Assembly (NCBI RefSeq): GCF_950295315.1
Contig: NC_080176.1
Coordinates: 33,941,006 to 34,005,005, forward strand
Source: Erinaceus europaeus
Lineage: Eukaryota > Chordata > Mammalia > Eulipotyphla > Erinaceidae
Direction: 5' to 3'
DNA: 64,000 nucleotides
Below the pieces are notes generated by a model, which did no database searches, had not been told where the DNA came from, and worked only from the letters and a program-made list of their open reading frames with translations. Made by a program: the position numbers and the translations under genes. This document shows positions 21,694 through 32,094 of this stretch, in pieces; position 1 is the first letter of the stretch; each line of letters begins with the position of its first letter.

Positions 21694-22008
21694 TTTTTTT
21701 TTCCTCCAGGGTTATTGCTGGGCTCGGTGCCTGCACCATGAATCCACCACTCCTGGAGGCCATTTTTTCTCCTTTTTGTTGCCCTTGTTGTTGTAGCCTT
21801 ATTGTGGTTATTATTGTTGCCATTGTTGATGTTGTTCGTTGTTGGATAGGACAGAGAGAAATGGAGAGAGGAGGGGAAGACAGAGAGGGGGAGAGACAGA
21901 TAAACACCTGCAGATCTGCTTCACCGCCTGTGAAGCGACTCCCCTGCAGGTGGGGAGCGGGGGGGGGGGGGGGGGCTCAAACCTACCCACTGCGCCACCG
22001 CCCGACCC
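21694..22008 (-). mobile_element. SINE-A, long form, with G-tract and head deletion
   Basis: Flanked by perfect 17-bp direct repeats (21677-21693 and 22009-22025, 'tggggtgtcaggatttt'). In the tRNA-like part about 43 bases are missing compared with the copy at 5931-6281, and a 17-base G run (21959-21975) lies next to the gap. Confidence 0.93.
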
Positions 22009-22025
22009 TGGGGTGTCAGGATTTT

Positions 22026-23355
22026 AACCTGGGCCATGCACTTGTCAAGGCATGCAGTCCATCTACTGAGTGATCTCTTTGGCCTTGAATTTATATATCT
22101 GAAATTTGGAGTGTTGGTTCAAAGTTTGAGAGGTTGTATGATTTACATCATTAAAGCAGATTTTGGAGATTGATTGAAACATAGAAGTCTGCTCTATGTA
22201 CAAGCCATTAGCTTAACACTTGGTACAATGTTCATAATGAGCATTAGGTAGACTTGTACATAATGAGCATTAGGTAGACTTGTAGAGCCAGAATTGGGAA
22301 GAAATCTGGTTGTGAATCAGGACAGGCATTGACAGATTGCTGAAGTCAGTCCTATCTGCCAGTAAATTATGTGGTGGATTCTACAAATCGCCTATGCCAG
22401 CATCTATTTTCCTTATCTTTAATAATAGCCATGGATAGGCAATGGCTTTTCTTGTATCTAATGAGCCATGTAGTCTTTGGACTCTTAAGAATTTCATGAC
22501 TTCCAGATCCTGCCCTTCTACATTATTTCTTACATTGAGAATTTCTTAGGTGAACTTTGTGGGGAAAGTTTTCATCCTGATGCTTACTCTGAAGATCTGA
22601 AACATATTATACTCCTGTGTTAAATATAAATAGCACAGATAATGAACTTATGGTTGGACTAATTCTAGAACCATACATTCTTACCCATGAGAGAACATGG
22701 TCTTTTTGTTGTTATTGTTGTTACACTGTGAAAATGAAAAGACTATACTGGTTATCTCATTTACAAGTTGATCTTAAGAAACAAGGAAAGGAAGGAATAC
22801 TTACACTAGGCATGGTCTGTTACAGTAAGGTGAAGGGTAGGGGTCCTGGGGGTAGGGGATGGAATAGTGGGTATTGGAGATTCAGTGCTCCATGGGCTAG
22901 GACTTAGGTTGGTGGTGGGTGTGATCTGCCAACGCCTATCATGGAAAGGTTAGAAGTTGTATTTAAGTGAAGACAACCATCTTGTAGATCATTATTTCTC
23001 TAGTAAGCAAACAAAACAAACAAGCAAATAAAACACAAAAAGACTAGTCAACATAAAAAGTTAATTCCTTATGCAGTTGAAATTTGAACTTTAACAGGTA
23101 AGAAATGAAAGAAGTTGATATTCAGTGTAAAACAAAAATATACTTCTTAATTCAAATTAGCAGATTTAATAAGTTCATCTTTTAAGAAAAAGATTGGTTA
23201 ACATGTAGCTATTTCAAGTTAGAGCTCAGAGACTTGCTTTAAGACGTAATTTTTCTTCTAATTAAGTATTATGATTGGAATTTCCTTTTGGAAATAAATA
23301 TTATTTTACCATGTGGCACATGGACTTTGGAAGAATTTGAATGTTAAATAATAAA
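22026..23355. other. Unique intron-like sequence, no gene seen
   Basis: A perfect 31-bp direct repeat, at 22232-22262 and 22257-22287 (overlapping, period 25), contains 'cataatgagcattaggtag'. No coding signal. Confidence 0.5.
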
Positions 23356-23480
23356 GTCTGGTTTCCCACCTGCAGGGGGGGTCATTTCACAAGCAGTGAA
23401 GCAGGTCTGCAGGTGTCTTATCTTTCTCTCCACCTCTCTGTCTTCCCCTCCTCTCTCTATTCTCTGTCCTGTCCAACAAT
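23356..23480 (+). mobile_element. SINE-A fragment
   Basis: Begins at 'tttcccacctgcagggggg' and keeps only the body. Head and linker are missing. Confidence 0.75.
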
Positions 23481-23589
23481 AGTTCACTGAATCTGCTAAA
23501 ATAGACCAACCAACATTCATTAATATCCAACTTGTATTCTTTCTTGCTTTGTTTCTGAAGTCTCACTCATGACTGAAATAATTTGGTAT

Positions 23590-23770
23590 TTGCTCTTCTC
23601 TTTCTGTCTTAATTCCCTCAGAGTGATCTTCATTTTCCTTCTATGTTATAACAAAAGGGAAGATGTCATCTCTTCTTACAGCTGAACAGTATTTCACTGT
23701 GTGTATAGACTACAGTTTCCTTATTGATCCACCTGCCCTCAGGCATTTGGGTTATTTCCAGATCTCATCC
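23590..23770 (-). mobile_element. L1 ORF2 3' fragment, old
   Basis: 'cagctgaacagtatttcact', 'tatagactacagtttcctta' and 'atttgggttatttccag' parallel 15690-15775 of the recent L1 on the same strand, at lower identity. Confidence 0.6.
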
Positions 23771-24544
23771 CACTTTGTTCTGTTTTGTTTCATTTATTTG
23801 GTAACTACCAAGAGGGAAGTTAGCAATCTATTATTTTTAGCATTTTCTTTTTGGTTAGCATAGTCTAGATCTTAAAAATTAAATTTTTAATGTCACATGT
23901 CTTAAGATTTTATTCAGGGAGTCAGGTGGAGCAGCGGGTTAAGCGCATGTGACGCAAAGCGCAAGGACCGGCATAAGAATCCTGGTTGAGACTACACTAG
24001 AGTTTACAGTGAGTACCTCCCTAACACTTCCTCTCCACTATTCCAAGCTTGGGATCCATGATTGCTCAACAAATTGTTTGGCTTCATATGTTAACTCTCT
24101 TTTCAATCACCAGGTTCCAGATGCCACCAGGATGCTGGCTAGGCTTCCCTGGATTGAAGACCCCACCAATGTGTCCTGGAGCTCAGCTTCCCCAGAGTCA
24201 CACCCTACTAGGGAAAGAGAGAGGCAGACTGGGGGTATGGACTGACCAGTCAACGCCCATGTTCAGCGGGGAAGCAATTACAGAAGCCAGACCTTCTACC
24301 TTCTGCAACCCTCAACGACCCTGGGTCCATGCTCCCAGAGGGATAGAGAATGGGAAAGCTATCAGGGGAGGGGGTGGGTTATGGGGATTGGGTGTTGGGA
24401 ATTGTGTGGAGTTGTACCCCTCCTACCTTATGCTTTTGTTCACTAATCCTTTCTTAAATAAAAAATTAAAAAAAAAAAGAAAGGAGACATTAACAAAGCC
24501 ATAGGATAGGAGGGGTACAACTCCACACAATACCCCCATTGTAT

Positions 24545-24715
24545 TTTAATGATAGTCAGAGAGTGACGAGAGCAACAGAGAGGGAGTTAGACATCTGCAG
24601 ATCAGCTTCACTAATCATGAGTCATCCGACATGCAGATGGGGAGCTGTGACTCAAACCCAGGTCCTTGTGCACAATAATATGTGGGCTCAACTGGGTGTT
24701 CCACTGTCTGGTACT
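24545..24715 (-). mobile_element. SINE-B, inside the composite insertion
   Basis: 'agtcagagagtgacgagagc', 'gatggggagctgtgactcaaacc' and 'gtgttccactgtctgg' in reverse SINE order; diverged. Confidence 0.7.
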
Positions 24716-24937
24716 TTTTATGCAATGCAGATGTGATAACACCTGCTTTATTCTTTAATTGCTTGAGATACTTGGTTTGGTTTTTGTGACTGCATACGAA
24801 TTTTAGAGCTCCTTTCTATTTCTGTGCTTTTTACATACTTATTGTAGACCTTTTCTCTAGATGTTGAACTGCAATATTGAGATCTTGCTTATTCCACTTA
24901 ACATTTTTAGTACCAAGTATAATACTAAGAAAATAAG

Positions 24938-25154
24938 GGGTCGGGTGGTGGCACACCTGGTTGAGTGCACATGTTACAATGTGCAAGGACCCAGGTTCGA
25001 GTTTTCCCAATCCATCCCCACCTGCAGGGGAAAATCTTAAGCAGTGCTTTAGGTGTTTCTCTGTCTCTCTTCCTCTCTATTCCTCCCATTCCCTCTTGCT
25101 TTCTGGCTGTCTCTACCCAATAAATAAAGATAATAAAAAATTAAAAAAAAAAAA
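24938..25154 (+). mobile_element. SINE-B, 3' end of the composite insertion
   Basis: 'gtggtggcacacctggttga', 'aaggacccaggttcgag' and tail 'aataaataaagataataaaa' followed by A13. This tail is where the composite insertion ends. Confidence 0.85.
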
Positions 25155-25394
25155 AAGAATCCTGGTTGAGCCCCCAGTTCCCCACCTGCAGGGGAGTCGC
25201 TTTACAGGTGATGAAGCAGGTCTGCAGGTGTCTATCTTTCTCTCCCCGTCTCTGTCTTCCATTCCTCTCTCCATTTCTCTCTGTCCTGTCTAACAACAAC
25301 GACATCAATAATAACTGCAACAAAAGGGAAAATAAATAAATAAATAATAAAATTTAAAAATAAAGAAAAGATTTTATTCCAGGGACGTAGAAAT

Positions 25395-25797
25395 CTGTAC
25401 TTCTTCCCCAAAACAACCTTGATCCATACTCCCAGCAGGGGAGAAGTGATAGTATGAAGATAAGAGGGCTCTGAATTCCAGCCCCATTAGCACCTCCAGA
25501 GAGAGAAGGAAAAGGAGAGGGACATATGGAGGTAGTTATGCTGTCCTGAGTGGTGTGAAGGGGAAGAGAGGATTGAATCGGAAAAAAAGGGGAAACTAAA
25601 TGTGGACAGATAGTTGTAGAGATGATGGCTGGCCCATGTCTACAACCTTAGGGTGATTGTGGTGGATTGCAGTGGGGAGACTGAATATTCAGAACTCTAG
25701 TGGTTGGAATGGTGTGGATCCAAACCCCTGTTGACATGTAATTCTGTAATATAAAATAAATATATAGGAATAAATAAAATAAATAAAAATAAGTCAG
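25395..25797 (+). mobile_element. L1 3'UTR fragment
   Basis: 'catactcccagcaggggag', 'agaactctagtggttggaat' and an AAATAAA-rich end match the block order of 26.8-27.2 kb and 55.7-56.3 kb. Confidence 0.7.
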
Positions 25798-26019
25798 TCA
25801 CCACTGCTCTCTCTCTTTCTAGCCTTCTTCTACCTTAAAATCCTTAATCTCATCTACTCTAATCCTAGTTTTTGCTTCCTGTTCATTAACCATCTTGTCT
25901 CAACTTAGATCCTGCCACCTTCTCTCTCTCTCTCTCTCTGCCTACCTGTCCTTTAGTATATATATAAAAAGGAAATCTGTATTTACACTTGTATAACTGT
26001 TTTATAAACCATTCTTTTT

Positions 26020-26335
26020 TTACTTTTTTAATTTTTTATGTATAAAATGGAAATATTGACAAGATCATAGGATAAGAGGAGTACAATTCCACACAGTTTC
26101 CATCACCAGAACTCTGTATCCCATCCCTTCCCTTGAAAGCTTCCCTATTCTTTAACCCTCTGGGAGCATGGACCCAGGGTCATTATGGGAAGCAGAAGGT
26201 GGAAGGTCTGGCTTCTGTAATTGCTTCACTGCTGAATGTGGGCTTTGGCAGATGGCTCCATACACCCCGCTTGTCTCTCTCTTTTCCTAGTGAGGCAGGG
26301 CTTTGGGGAGACAGGTCTCCAGGACACATTGTAAA
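26020..26335 (-). mobile_element. L1 3'UTR fragment
   Basis: 'gataagaggagtacaattcc', 'ccctctgggagcatggaccc' and 'tggcttctgtaattgcttc' are the inverse 3'UTR end also present at 14.25, 50.05 and 60.45 kb. Confidence 0.85.
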
Positions 26336-26799
26336 ACATTATTTCTTCCAATAAAATGATTTGAAAAGTGAGATCATCTGGCATTGTCTTCTTGTGGATT
26401 GATTCCTTACTCTGAAGAGACCATTTGGATAATTATAATCTTTTACATACATGTGCTAACAAACAGTGTCACATCTGGTCACATGGTTTTCTAGAAATAG
26501 AAGTTTTTGAATCCATTTAGAGCTTTTCTGATACTGAGGCAGCTCAGTAGTCACTGTGATAACTGCTCAGTTTCATGTCTGATAGGGATGTAGATTCCCA
26601 AAGAAATGTTTAAAAGTGATGAAGAGTTTCTCCTTTCCTTTGTGTTGATCTTGCTATGTTTGTTAGCATGAATAACATAGGAATCAAACATTTTGGCCTG
26701 GTTTGGGAAGTCCAGAGATAGTAGACATCTCCTCATTTTAGTAATTAAATGTATATGTATTACATGTAGTAACAGATGCTATTTTTGGTTCTTAAAATA
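26336..26799. other. Unique sequence, no gene seen
   Basis: No recognised element. Confidence 0.5.
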
Positions 26800-27210
26800 C
26801 CAAAGATGACTAGAGAGCTCTGAACTCCAATTCCATCAGGACCTAGAGAGGGAGAAAAAGAAGGAGGAGGAGGCGGAGGTAAAGGTGGAGGTAGAGGTGA
26901 AGGAGGAGAAGGAGGAAGTGGAGGTGGAGGAGAAGAAGGAAAGGCAGGTGGGAGGGGAGAAGGACACTCAGAAGTAGTAGGTATGACTTTGAAAGGAAGA
27001 GAAGGCAGAACCATAGGAAAAAATGGGCAAGTATATAAATGTAGATAGATAGTTATAGAATAATAGTCAGCCTATCTCTGTACTCTTGAGAGAGCTACTA
27101 CAGTTTCCAGTGGAGGGAATGGGGACACAGAGGTCTGGTGGTGAGAATAGTGTGCAGTTATATCCTTGTTATCTTATAAATATTAAATCACTAATGAAAA
27201 ACTAAAAAAT
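26800..27210 (+). mobile_element. L1 3'UTR fragment with purine-rich tract
   Basis: 'gagagctctgaactccaatt' ... 'gaggtctggtggtgagaata' ... A-rich end. Between them, about 26855-26955 is almost pure purine (GGAGGA/GGAGGT units). Its reverse strand gives a Pro/Ser-rich open frame that is an artefact. Confidence 0.75.
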
Positions 27211-27220
27211 ACATCAGCTT

Positions 27221-27431
27221 AGGAGGTGAGGTGCACCTGGTTAAGTGCACACATTATAAAGTGCAGGGACCTGGATTCAAGCCCTGAGTCCCCCACCTGC
27301 AGGGGGGAAGCTTCATGAGTAGTGAAACAGTGCTGTGTGCATCTCTCCCTCTTTATCTATCTTCCTCTTCCCTCTCAAGTTCTTTCCATCTCTATCCACA
27401 AATAAATAAATAAATACTAAAAAATATATAT
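27221..27431 (+). mobile_element. SINE-B, first of a back-to-back pair
   Basis: 'ctggttaagtgcacacatta', B-box-like 'gattcaagcc', body and AAATAAATAAATAA tail. 'atcagctt' precedes it (27213-27220) and follows it (27432-27439). Confidence 0.88.
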
Positions 27432-27439
27432 ATCAGCTT

Positions 27440-27650
27440 GGAGGAGCGGAGTCATGGTCACCTGTTGAGTGCACATGTTATCCACAAGAACTCTAGTACA
27501 AGTCTCCAGACCTCACCTGTGAGGGGGAAGCTCCCCAAGTGGTGAAGCAGTGCTGCAAGTGTCTCTCTCTCTTTCTCCCTCTTTGCCTCCCCTTCTCTCA
27601 ACTTTTTCTCTGTGTCTCTCCAATAGATAGATAAATATTTTTAAAAATAT
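27440..27650 (+). mobile_element. SINE-B, second of a back-to-back pair
   Basis: 'ctgttgagtgcacatgttat', body, tail 'aatagatagataaat'. Bounded by 'atcagctt' at 27432-27439 and again at 27651-27658, so three copies of the target flank two SINEs. Confidence 0.85.
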
Positions 27651-27782
27651 ATCAGCTTACTACTTTTGTATTCCCAAATATAACAGTTCAGTTTCTCCCT
27701 TGCCCATGCACTTTGTGAACCCTGGTATTTCAGAAATAGCTTTTGTACAGACTTGACTATTTGTACTTAGAATAAATTTGTG

Positions 27783-28210
27783 GCCCAGGATTTGGTACAG
27801 TGGATAAATCCTTGGACCTGGAAGCATGAGGTCCCAAGTTCAATACCTGGCATCACATATGCCAGAATGAGGTTCTGGTTCTCTCTGTCATGTTAACTAG
27901 TATTAAGTAAGAATCTTTTAAAATATTTATTTATTTATTTCCTTTTTGTTGCCCTTGTTGTTCTTGTAGTTATTATTGTTATTGATGTTGTCATTGTTGG
28001 ATAAGACAGAGAGAAATGGAGAGAGGCAGGGAAGACAGAGGGGGAAAGAAAGATAGACACCTGCAGACCTGCCTCACTGTCTGTGAAGGGACTCCCTTGC
28101 AGGCGGTGAGCCGGGGCTGGAACTAGGATCCTTAGGCCAGTCCTTGACTTTGCGCCTCGTGTACTTAACCCACTGTGCTACCATCCAACTCCCAATAAAT
28201 AAGAATCTTA
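27783..28210 (+). mobile_element. SINE-D with SINE-A inserted in its tail
   Basis: 'gtacagtggataaatccttg', 'ggtcccaagttcaataccttg'-like B region and a CT body. The tail is split: 'agtaagaatctt' before and 'aataagaatctt' (from about 28197) after the SINE-A at 27918-28195. Confidence 0.8.
27918..28195 (-). mobile_element. SINE-A, short form, in the tail of SINE-D
   Basis: Reverse copy from TATTTATTTATT tail to 'ctaccatccaactccc', flanked by the 12-bp near-duplicate of SINE-D tail sequence. Confidence 0.88.
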
Positions 28211-28260
28211 AAAAAAAAAAAAGGTAGAGATAATTAATCTCTCTTCATTTTAATCCCTAG

Positions 28261-28387
28261 TTAAAAGAAAGCTTGGAACAATCAGTCGCTCAACTGCGCA
28301 GCCAACGTGTATTGAGAAACTCAGGAGGGAGAAGTATTTCTATTACAAGTCTAAGTGCAAGTGACTTTGACAATGGCACTACAACAC
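28261..28387 (+). CDS. Candidate internal exon of an unidentified coiled-coil protein gene
   Basis: A 127-base open segment preceded by a pyrimidine-rich tract ending 'ttttaatccctag' and followed by a GT donor ('cacgtaaac'). Read in phase 0 from the acceptor it gives 42 codons with no stop: a heptad-like start (LKESLEQSVAQLRSQ), then a basic/Ser-rich part (GGRSISITSLSASDFD), ending in phase 1. It is the one non-repeat segment whose codon content and charge pattern look like a real protein. It contains CpG-bearing codons amid AT-rich intron-like DNA. I do not recognise the gene. If real, the window lies mostly within introns of a plus-strand gene. Confidence 0.5.
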
Positions 28388-28502
28388 GTAAACACTTAAG
28401 ATGTTTTAAAAACATTTTCATTCAAAAATACTCCTGTTTTATTAAATATATTTTTTGGAGCTATACAACATATACATAAACTCATTCAAAGAAACTATTA
28501 GC

Positions 28503-28685
28503 AAAGGGGGAGGGCTATGGTGTACTTGCTTGAGCACACATATTAAAATGCTCAAGGACTTGGATTCAAGGCCCTTGTCCCCACCTTTGGGGAGAAGCTT
28601 CACAAGTGGTAAAGCAGTGCTGCAGGCATCATTTTTTCTCCCTCTCCCAATTTCTTCTTTTATCAAATAAATAAATTTAAAAAGG
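28503..28685 (+). mobile_element. SINE-B
   Basis: 'ttgcttgagcacacatatta', 'gcttcacaagtggtaaagcagtgc'-type body and 'caaataaataaattt' tail. Confidence 0.85.
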
Positions 28686-28689
28686 AAAG

Positions 28690-29110
28690 AAGGTGTTAAC
28701 ACATGTAGATAGCAGAGATTTTTATAGTGAACATTTTGAAGTAAGTCCAGTGGAACTTTGCTATTTATTTGTTCTCATACTCTGTAGATCCTATAGAGTA
28801 CCACCTGACAGAACTTGCATTTACTTGTTCCCCACCAGTCAAAACAAGCATACATATAGACTTTATTTACCACATGGTGTGCTTCCTATATTAGTAGTCT
28901 TGTTCTAGCTTCATAGTTAAGTCTGCTTATGAGAGGACCTATGACACTTGTCAATAGCAGGCAAGCTTTAGATTTGGGGTACAAGCAGATTTTCGTGGCA
29001 AGATTAAAGGTGACACCACTTAGTTCATTTATAATTAAGCTTGCTTGTCCTTTCTTGCTGTCCTGAGGTTCACACTTGAACAGAAAAGGCTTAAGATAGA
29101 AAAGACTAGA
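28690..29110. other. Unique sequence, no gene seen
   Basis: No recognised repeat. Open frames on both strands are under 90 codons and lack splice context. Confidence 0.5.
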
Positions 29111-29111
29111 A

Positions 29112-29400
29112 AACATGGTGCGAAGCACAAGGACCCACACAATGACCCCTGTTTGAGCCCCCAGCTCCCCACCTGCAGGGGGGGGTCACTTCACAAGTGA
29201 TGAAGCAGGTCTGCAAGTGTCTGTCTTTCTCCCCCTCTCCGTCTTCCCCTCCTCTCTCAATTTCTCTCTGTCCTATCTAACAATAACAACAAAGGCAACA
29301 AAATGGCAAAAGTGGCCTCCAGGAGCAGTAGAATTGTAGTGCAGGCAACCAAGTCTCAGAAATAACCCTGGAGGAAAAAAAATAATAAATAAATAATTTT
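29112..29400 (+). mobile_element. SINE-A, long form
   Basis: Head starts late ('acatggtgcgaagcacaagg'). B-box-like 'gtttgagcccccagc', body, linker, 'agaaataaccctggagg' and an A-rich tail. Confidence 0.88.
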
Positions 29401-29498
29401 TTTTTAAAGACTAGGAAAATATGCAGTTAAGAGAGCTGAGTTAGGCTCAGTGAACATTGGTTGCTGGCATTGGTGCTAGTGCTCTTGCTCGTGATAAC

Positions 29499-29843
29499 TG
29501 TCACTTTCGGCTGCAGGACACAGAAAAAGGAGGTTTGGAACAGAAAGGGAACACAATCCTTTATTTGCGCTGGCACCTCAGAGTTGGGTGAGAGAGCAAC
29601 AGTATGGGCCACGTGGAGGTAGCAAAAATGGCCGCCTCGCGGAGCAACCTTCCCTGCGTCTAATCACCAAAGTGAAAGGCGGGCAAGAGAGTGAGGTGCG
29701 GAAGAAGGGCTTTTATAGGAATAGCTCTCGTGAGAATGGGAAGGGGGAGGAGTAACCAAAGCATTCCAACTATCTCAGGGAATCAGTAGTGCCCTGAGGG
29801 CACAACATGGCAGATGTGACTGCATCTGCACAATTTCCCAGCA
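29499..29843 (-). mobile_element. Solo LTR, class II ERV family (divergent member)
   Basis: The minus strand starts 'tgctgggaaattgtgcagat' and ends 'ggctgcaggacaca...tgaca'-like with CA, in line with the LTRs at 37366 and 62921. TATA-like 'ctataaaag' and AATAAAG are readable on minus. Near-identical 6-bp repeats 'gataac' (29493-29498) and 'gataat' (29844-29849) flank it, the size expected of class II elements. Shorter than its relatives (345 against about 469 bp). No internal sequence, so a solo LTR. Confidence 0.8.
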
Positions 29844-29849
29844 GATAAT

Positions 29850-30600
29850 CATATATTTAAATTGATTTTTAAACATCATTTAGTTTCTAGATTAATTTTT
29901 ATTGGAAAAATTTGATCAGTACTAAGACATGTATTTATAGAGTTACAACATTTTTTTAAACTTTGCAATTTATTGTGTTTATATGGAGAAATATTGCTTC
30001 TTTGGAAATATAGTGAATGAGAATTTTTGTTATATTGTTTTCAAGTTATTTCTGTTTACTTTATCTGCTATAGCAGTGAGCTTAGTGCCAATGTCGTCCA
30101 ATTTTATGGCCAAAGTTAAGTACTGGGAAGTAGTCTGGGTAAAGGGTATGTTCAGATATTCTTGTCTATGATCTGTATACCAAGTAAAGTTTTAAAATGT
30201 TCTCACCAGTGTTTTATGTCTCTTTTTCCTTTTCCTTGTAAAGAGAGCCACCATTTTCCACCTGCCTCACCTCTGAAGGACTATGGGGACCTACAGGGGT
30301 CTGAACTGAGTCATGCCTAGAGTTAGTGGTGTCCGCTTTCAGGGGACAGATGGCGTGGGCCAGGTACTTTCTGGACATTCTGTAGTCTGTAGTTCCTACA
30401 TCACTGTGTAATAAATCAACAGCTGAATTTTATGACTGTTTCAACCAAGAGTTTTATCAGTTTTCTTGGTACTTTTGTACTAGTTTTTTGTTTTAGAACA
30501 GCAAATGTCCTTGTTTTCACTGTAGTAACTAACCATCATCATACATTTCTTTGGAATTTTGTCAGGAAGAATTATACTTTCTAGAACATTTAGAAGTGAA
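29850..30600. other. Unique sequence; low-copy segment with polyadenylation signal
   Basis: AT-rich up to 30237. The 30238-30425 part is less AT-rich and ends with 'gtgtaataaatcaac', resembling a transcript 3' end or an unrecognised LTR on plus. No coding frame is supported. Confidence 0.4.
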
Positions 30601-30601
30601 T

Positions 30602-30682
30602 TAGGAGCCGGTGAAATAACTCACTTGGTTAGTGCACTGCTTTGCCATGTGAGCCATGCAGGTTTGAACACACACACACGCA

Positions 30683-30745
<63 letters not shown>

Positions 30746-30835
30746 TCCTACATTGCAAGGTCAGGCTTGAATCTGGGTAAGAGACATGGCAAAGCAGTCC
30801 ATTACTGTTTTTTCAGTTGTTGAGTCATTGATGGA
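30602..30835 (+). mobile_element. SINE-F head, (CA) expansion and an inverted SINE-F head
   Basis: 'gagccggtgaaataactcac' and 'gcactgctttgccatgtgag' on plus, a (CA) run (30669-30743), then the reverse of a similar head ('gacatggcaaagcagtcc' at 30783-30800). The two heads point toward each other across the CA tract. Confidence 0.6.
30669..30743. repeat. (CA)n microsatellite, about 37 units
   Basis: CA repeat with a few CG interruptions at its left end. Long enough to be length-variable. Confidence 0.95.
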
Positions 30836-31054
30836 GCCACTTTAATGTTATTTATCTGCTATACTATATATGTATTTGGCGCTGGGGCTTGCAGTTTTTT
30901 CTTGATCTTCACTCAGATTCTCTGCCCCTGAGCTATACCCACTGCTAAATTCAGTTTTTTCTATTAGAATATTTAGTAATAGCAGTCAAAAAAATCCTCC
31001 CACTGTTATTATTACTGCTATTACAATAATAACAATAATCACTGTAATCATTAT

Positions 31055-31172
31055 TTTTGTTCACTAGACCACTGCTCAGCTCTGGCTTATAGTGGTGCTA
31101 AGGACTGAACCTGGAACTTAGGAGCCTCTGGCATGTGAGTCTCTTTGCATACCTACTGTGCTATCTCTTCCA
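31055..31172 (-). mobile_element. SINE-E
   Basis: 'accactgctcagctctggct', 'gactgaacctggaacttagg' and 'catacctactgtgctatctc'. Confidence 0.8.
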
Positions 31173-31189
31173 CCTTCCTAGTTAACAGT

Positions 31190-31300
31190 AATTTAACCCT
31201 TGTCTTATGCTAGCTATAAATAGGTTTAATTCTTGAAACAACCTTAATGGAGTAATTATTTTTATTATTCATTTCTTAATTAAGCAGTAGGAACATGAAT
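31190..31300 (+). mobile_element. Possible MIR fragment
   Basis: 'ttaattcttgaaacaacctt' followed by 'ttattattcatttcttaatt' has MIR block order, but identity is low. Confidence 0.3.
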
Positions 31301-31559
31301 TTCAGGAAATAATTATTCTATAGGGAGATACAGAGGAAGTTGCAAGTGTGTGCACTGTTGTATTGGGAGTCTTTGGACCATGGGCTCATACCATCAGTTA
31401 GACGGAAAAAGCTTTATTTAATTCAGAATAGTAGTCAGTTGTGAAACCTTTGTGGGTTTTTTTGTACTACAAATTCTTAATTAGTGTTTATGAAAATACT
31501 GAGCAGGAAGTTGGAAGGTTTATCTTTTCATTTGATTTAGAAAAATAGGTAATCTCTTA

Positions 31560-31769
31560 TTTTAAAAAATATTTATTTATTTATTTATTATTGGATAGAG
31601 ACAGAAATTGAGAGGGGAGAGGGTTAAAGAGGTAGAGAGACAGACATGGGCAGACCTGCTTCACCACTTGTGAGGCTTTCCATCCTGCAGACGGGCACCA
31701 GGAGCTTGAACTAGAGCCTTGCTCACTGTAATGTGAGCACCTAACCAGGTGCACCACTGCCTGGCCCCT
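31560..31769 (-). mobile_element. SINE-B
   Basis: Tail TTTATTTATTTATT, 'attggatagagacagaaatt', 'tgcaccactgcctggcccc'. First of four SINE-B copies in the same orientation within 950 bp. Confidence 0.9.
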
Positions 31770-31894
31770 GAAAGGTTGGTAATCTCAATTACTACTTTTT
31801 CTTGATATTTATTGCATAGCATATATTGAATGATAAAATTTTTCCACATGCAAGAGTTAAAAAGTGATTTTTAAAAACTATTTTTTCTTTCTCT

Positions 31895-32092
31895 TATTAA
31901 AATATTTTTATTTATTATTGGATAGAGACAGAGAGAAATTGAGAGGGGAGGGAAAGACAAAGAAGGAGAAAACAGAGAGACACCTGCAGCCCTCTTTCAC
32001 TACTCATGAAACTTTCCCCCTGCAGGTGAGAACCAGGGGCTTGAACTTAGGTTTTTGTACGCAGTAATGTGCACCTCCACTTTGCCCCAGAT
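31895..32092 (-). mobile_element. SINE-B
   Basis: 'ttattattggatagagacag', 'actcatgaaactttccccct', with the very end of the head degraded ('tccactttgcccca'). Confidence 0.88.
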
Positions 32093-32094
32093 AC

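Larger units (their letters stand above)
23991..25154 (+). mobile_element. Composite retro-insertion: L1 3' end plus flanking DNA plus SINE-B
   Basis: Bounded by 16-bp direct repeats (23975-23990 and 25155-25170) and ending in an A-rich tract, as for one L1-mediated insertion. Contents in order: L1 3'UTR on plus (23991-24478) with its A-rich end; about 50 bases of an L1 3' end on minus; SINE-B on minus (24545-24715); about 220 bp unique DNA; SINE-B on plus (24938-25154). It reads as an L1 transcript that ran past its own end and used the SINE-B tail. Separate later insertions are the alternative. Confidence 0.7.
23918..25350 (+). mobile_element. SINE-A, split by a 1.16-kb insertion
   Basis: Head at 23918-23990 ('gcagcgggttaagcgcatgt') and remainder at 25155-25350 (body, linker, AAATAAATAA tail). 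The break lies in the B-box region and the sequence 'aagaatcctggttgag' is present on both sides of the insert. Confidence 0.92.

Noticed and set aside
26760..27014. Proline/serine-rich minus-strand frame
   Set aside because: It reads the complement of a purine-only tract inside an L1 3'UTR.
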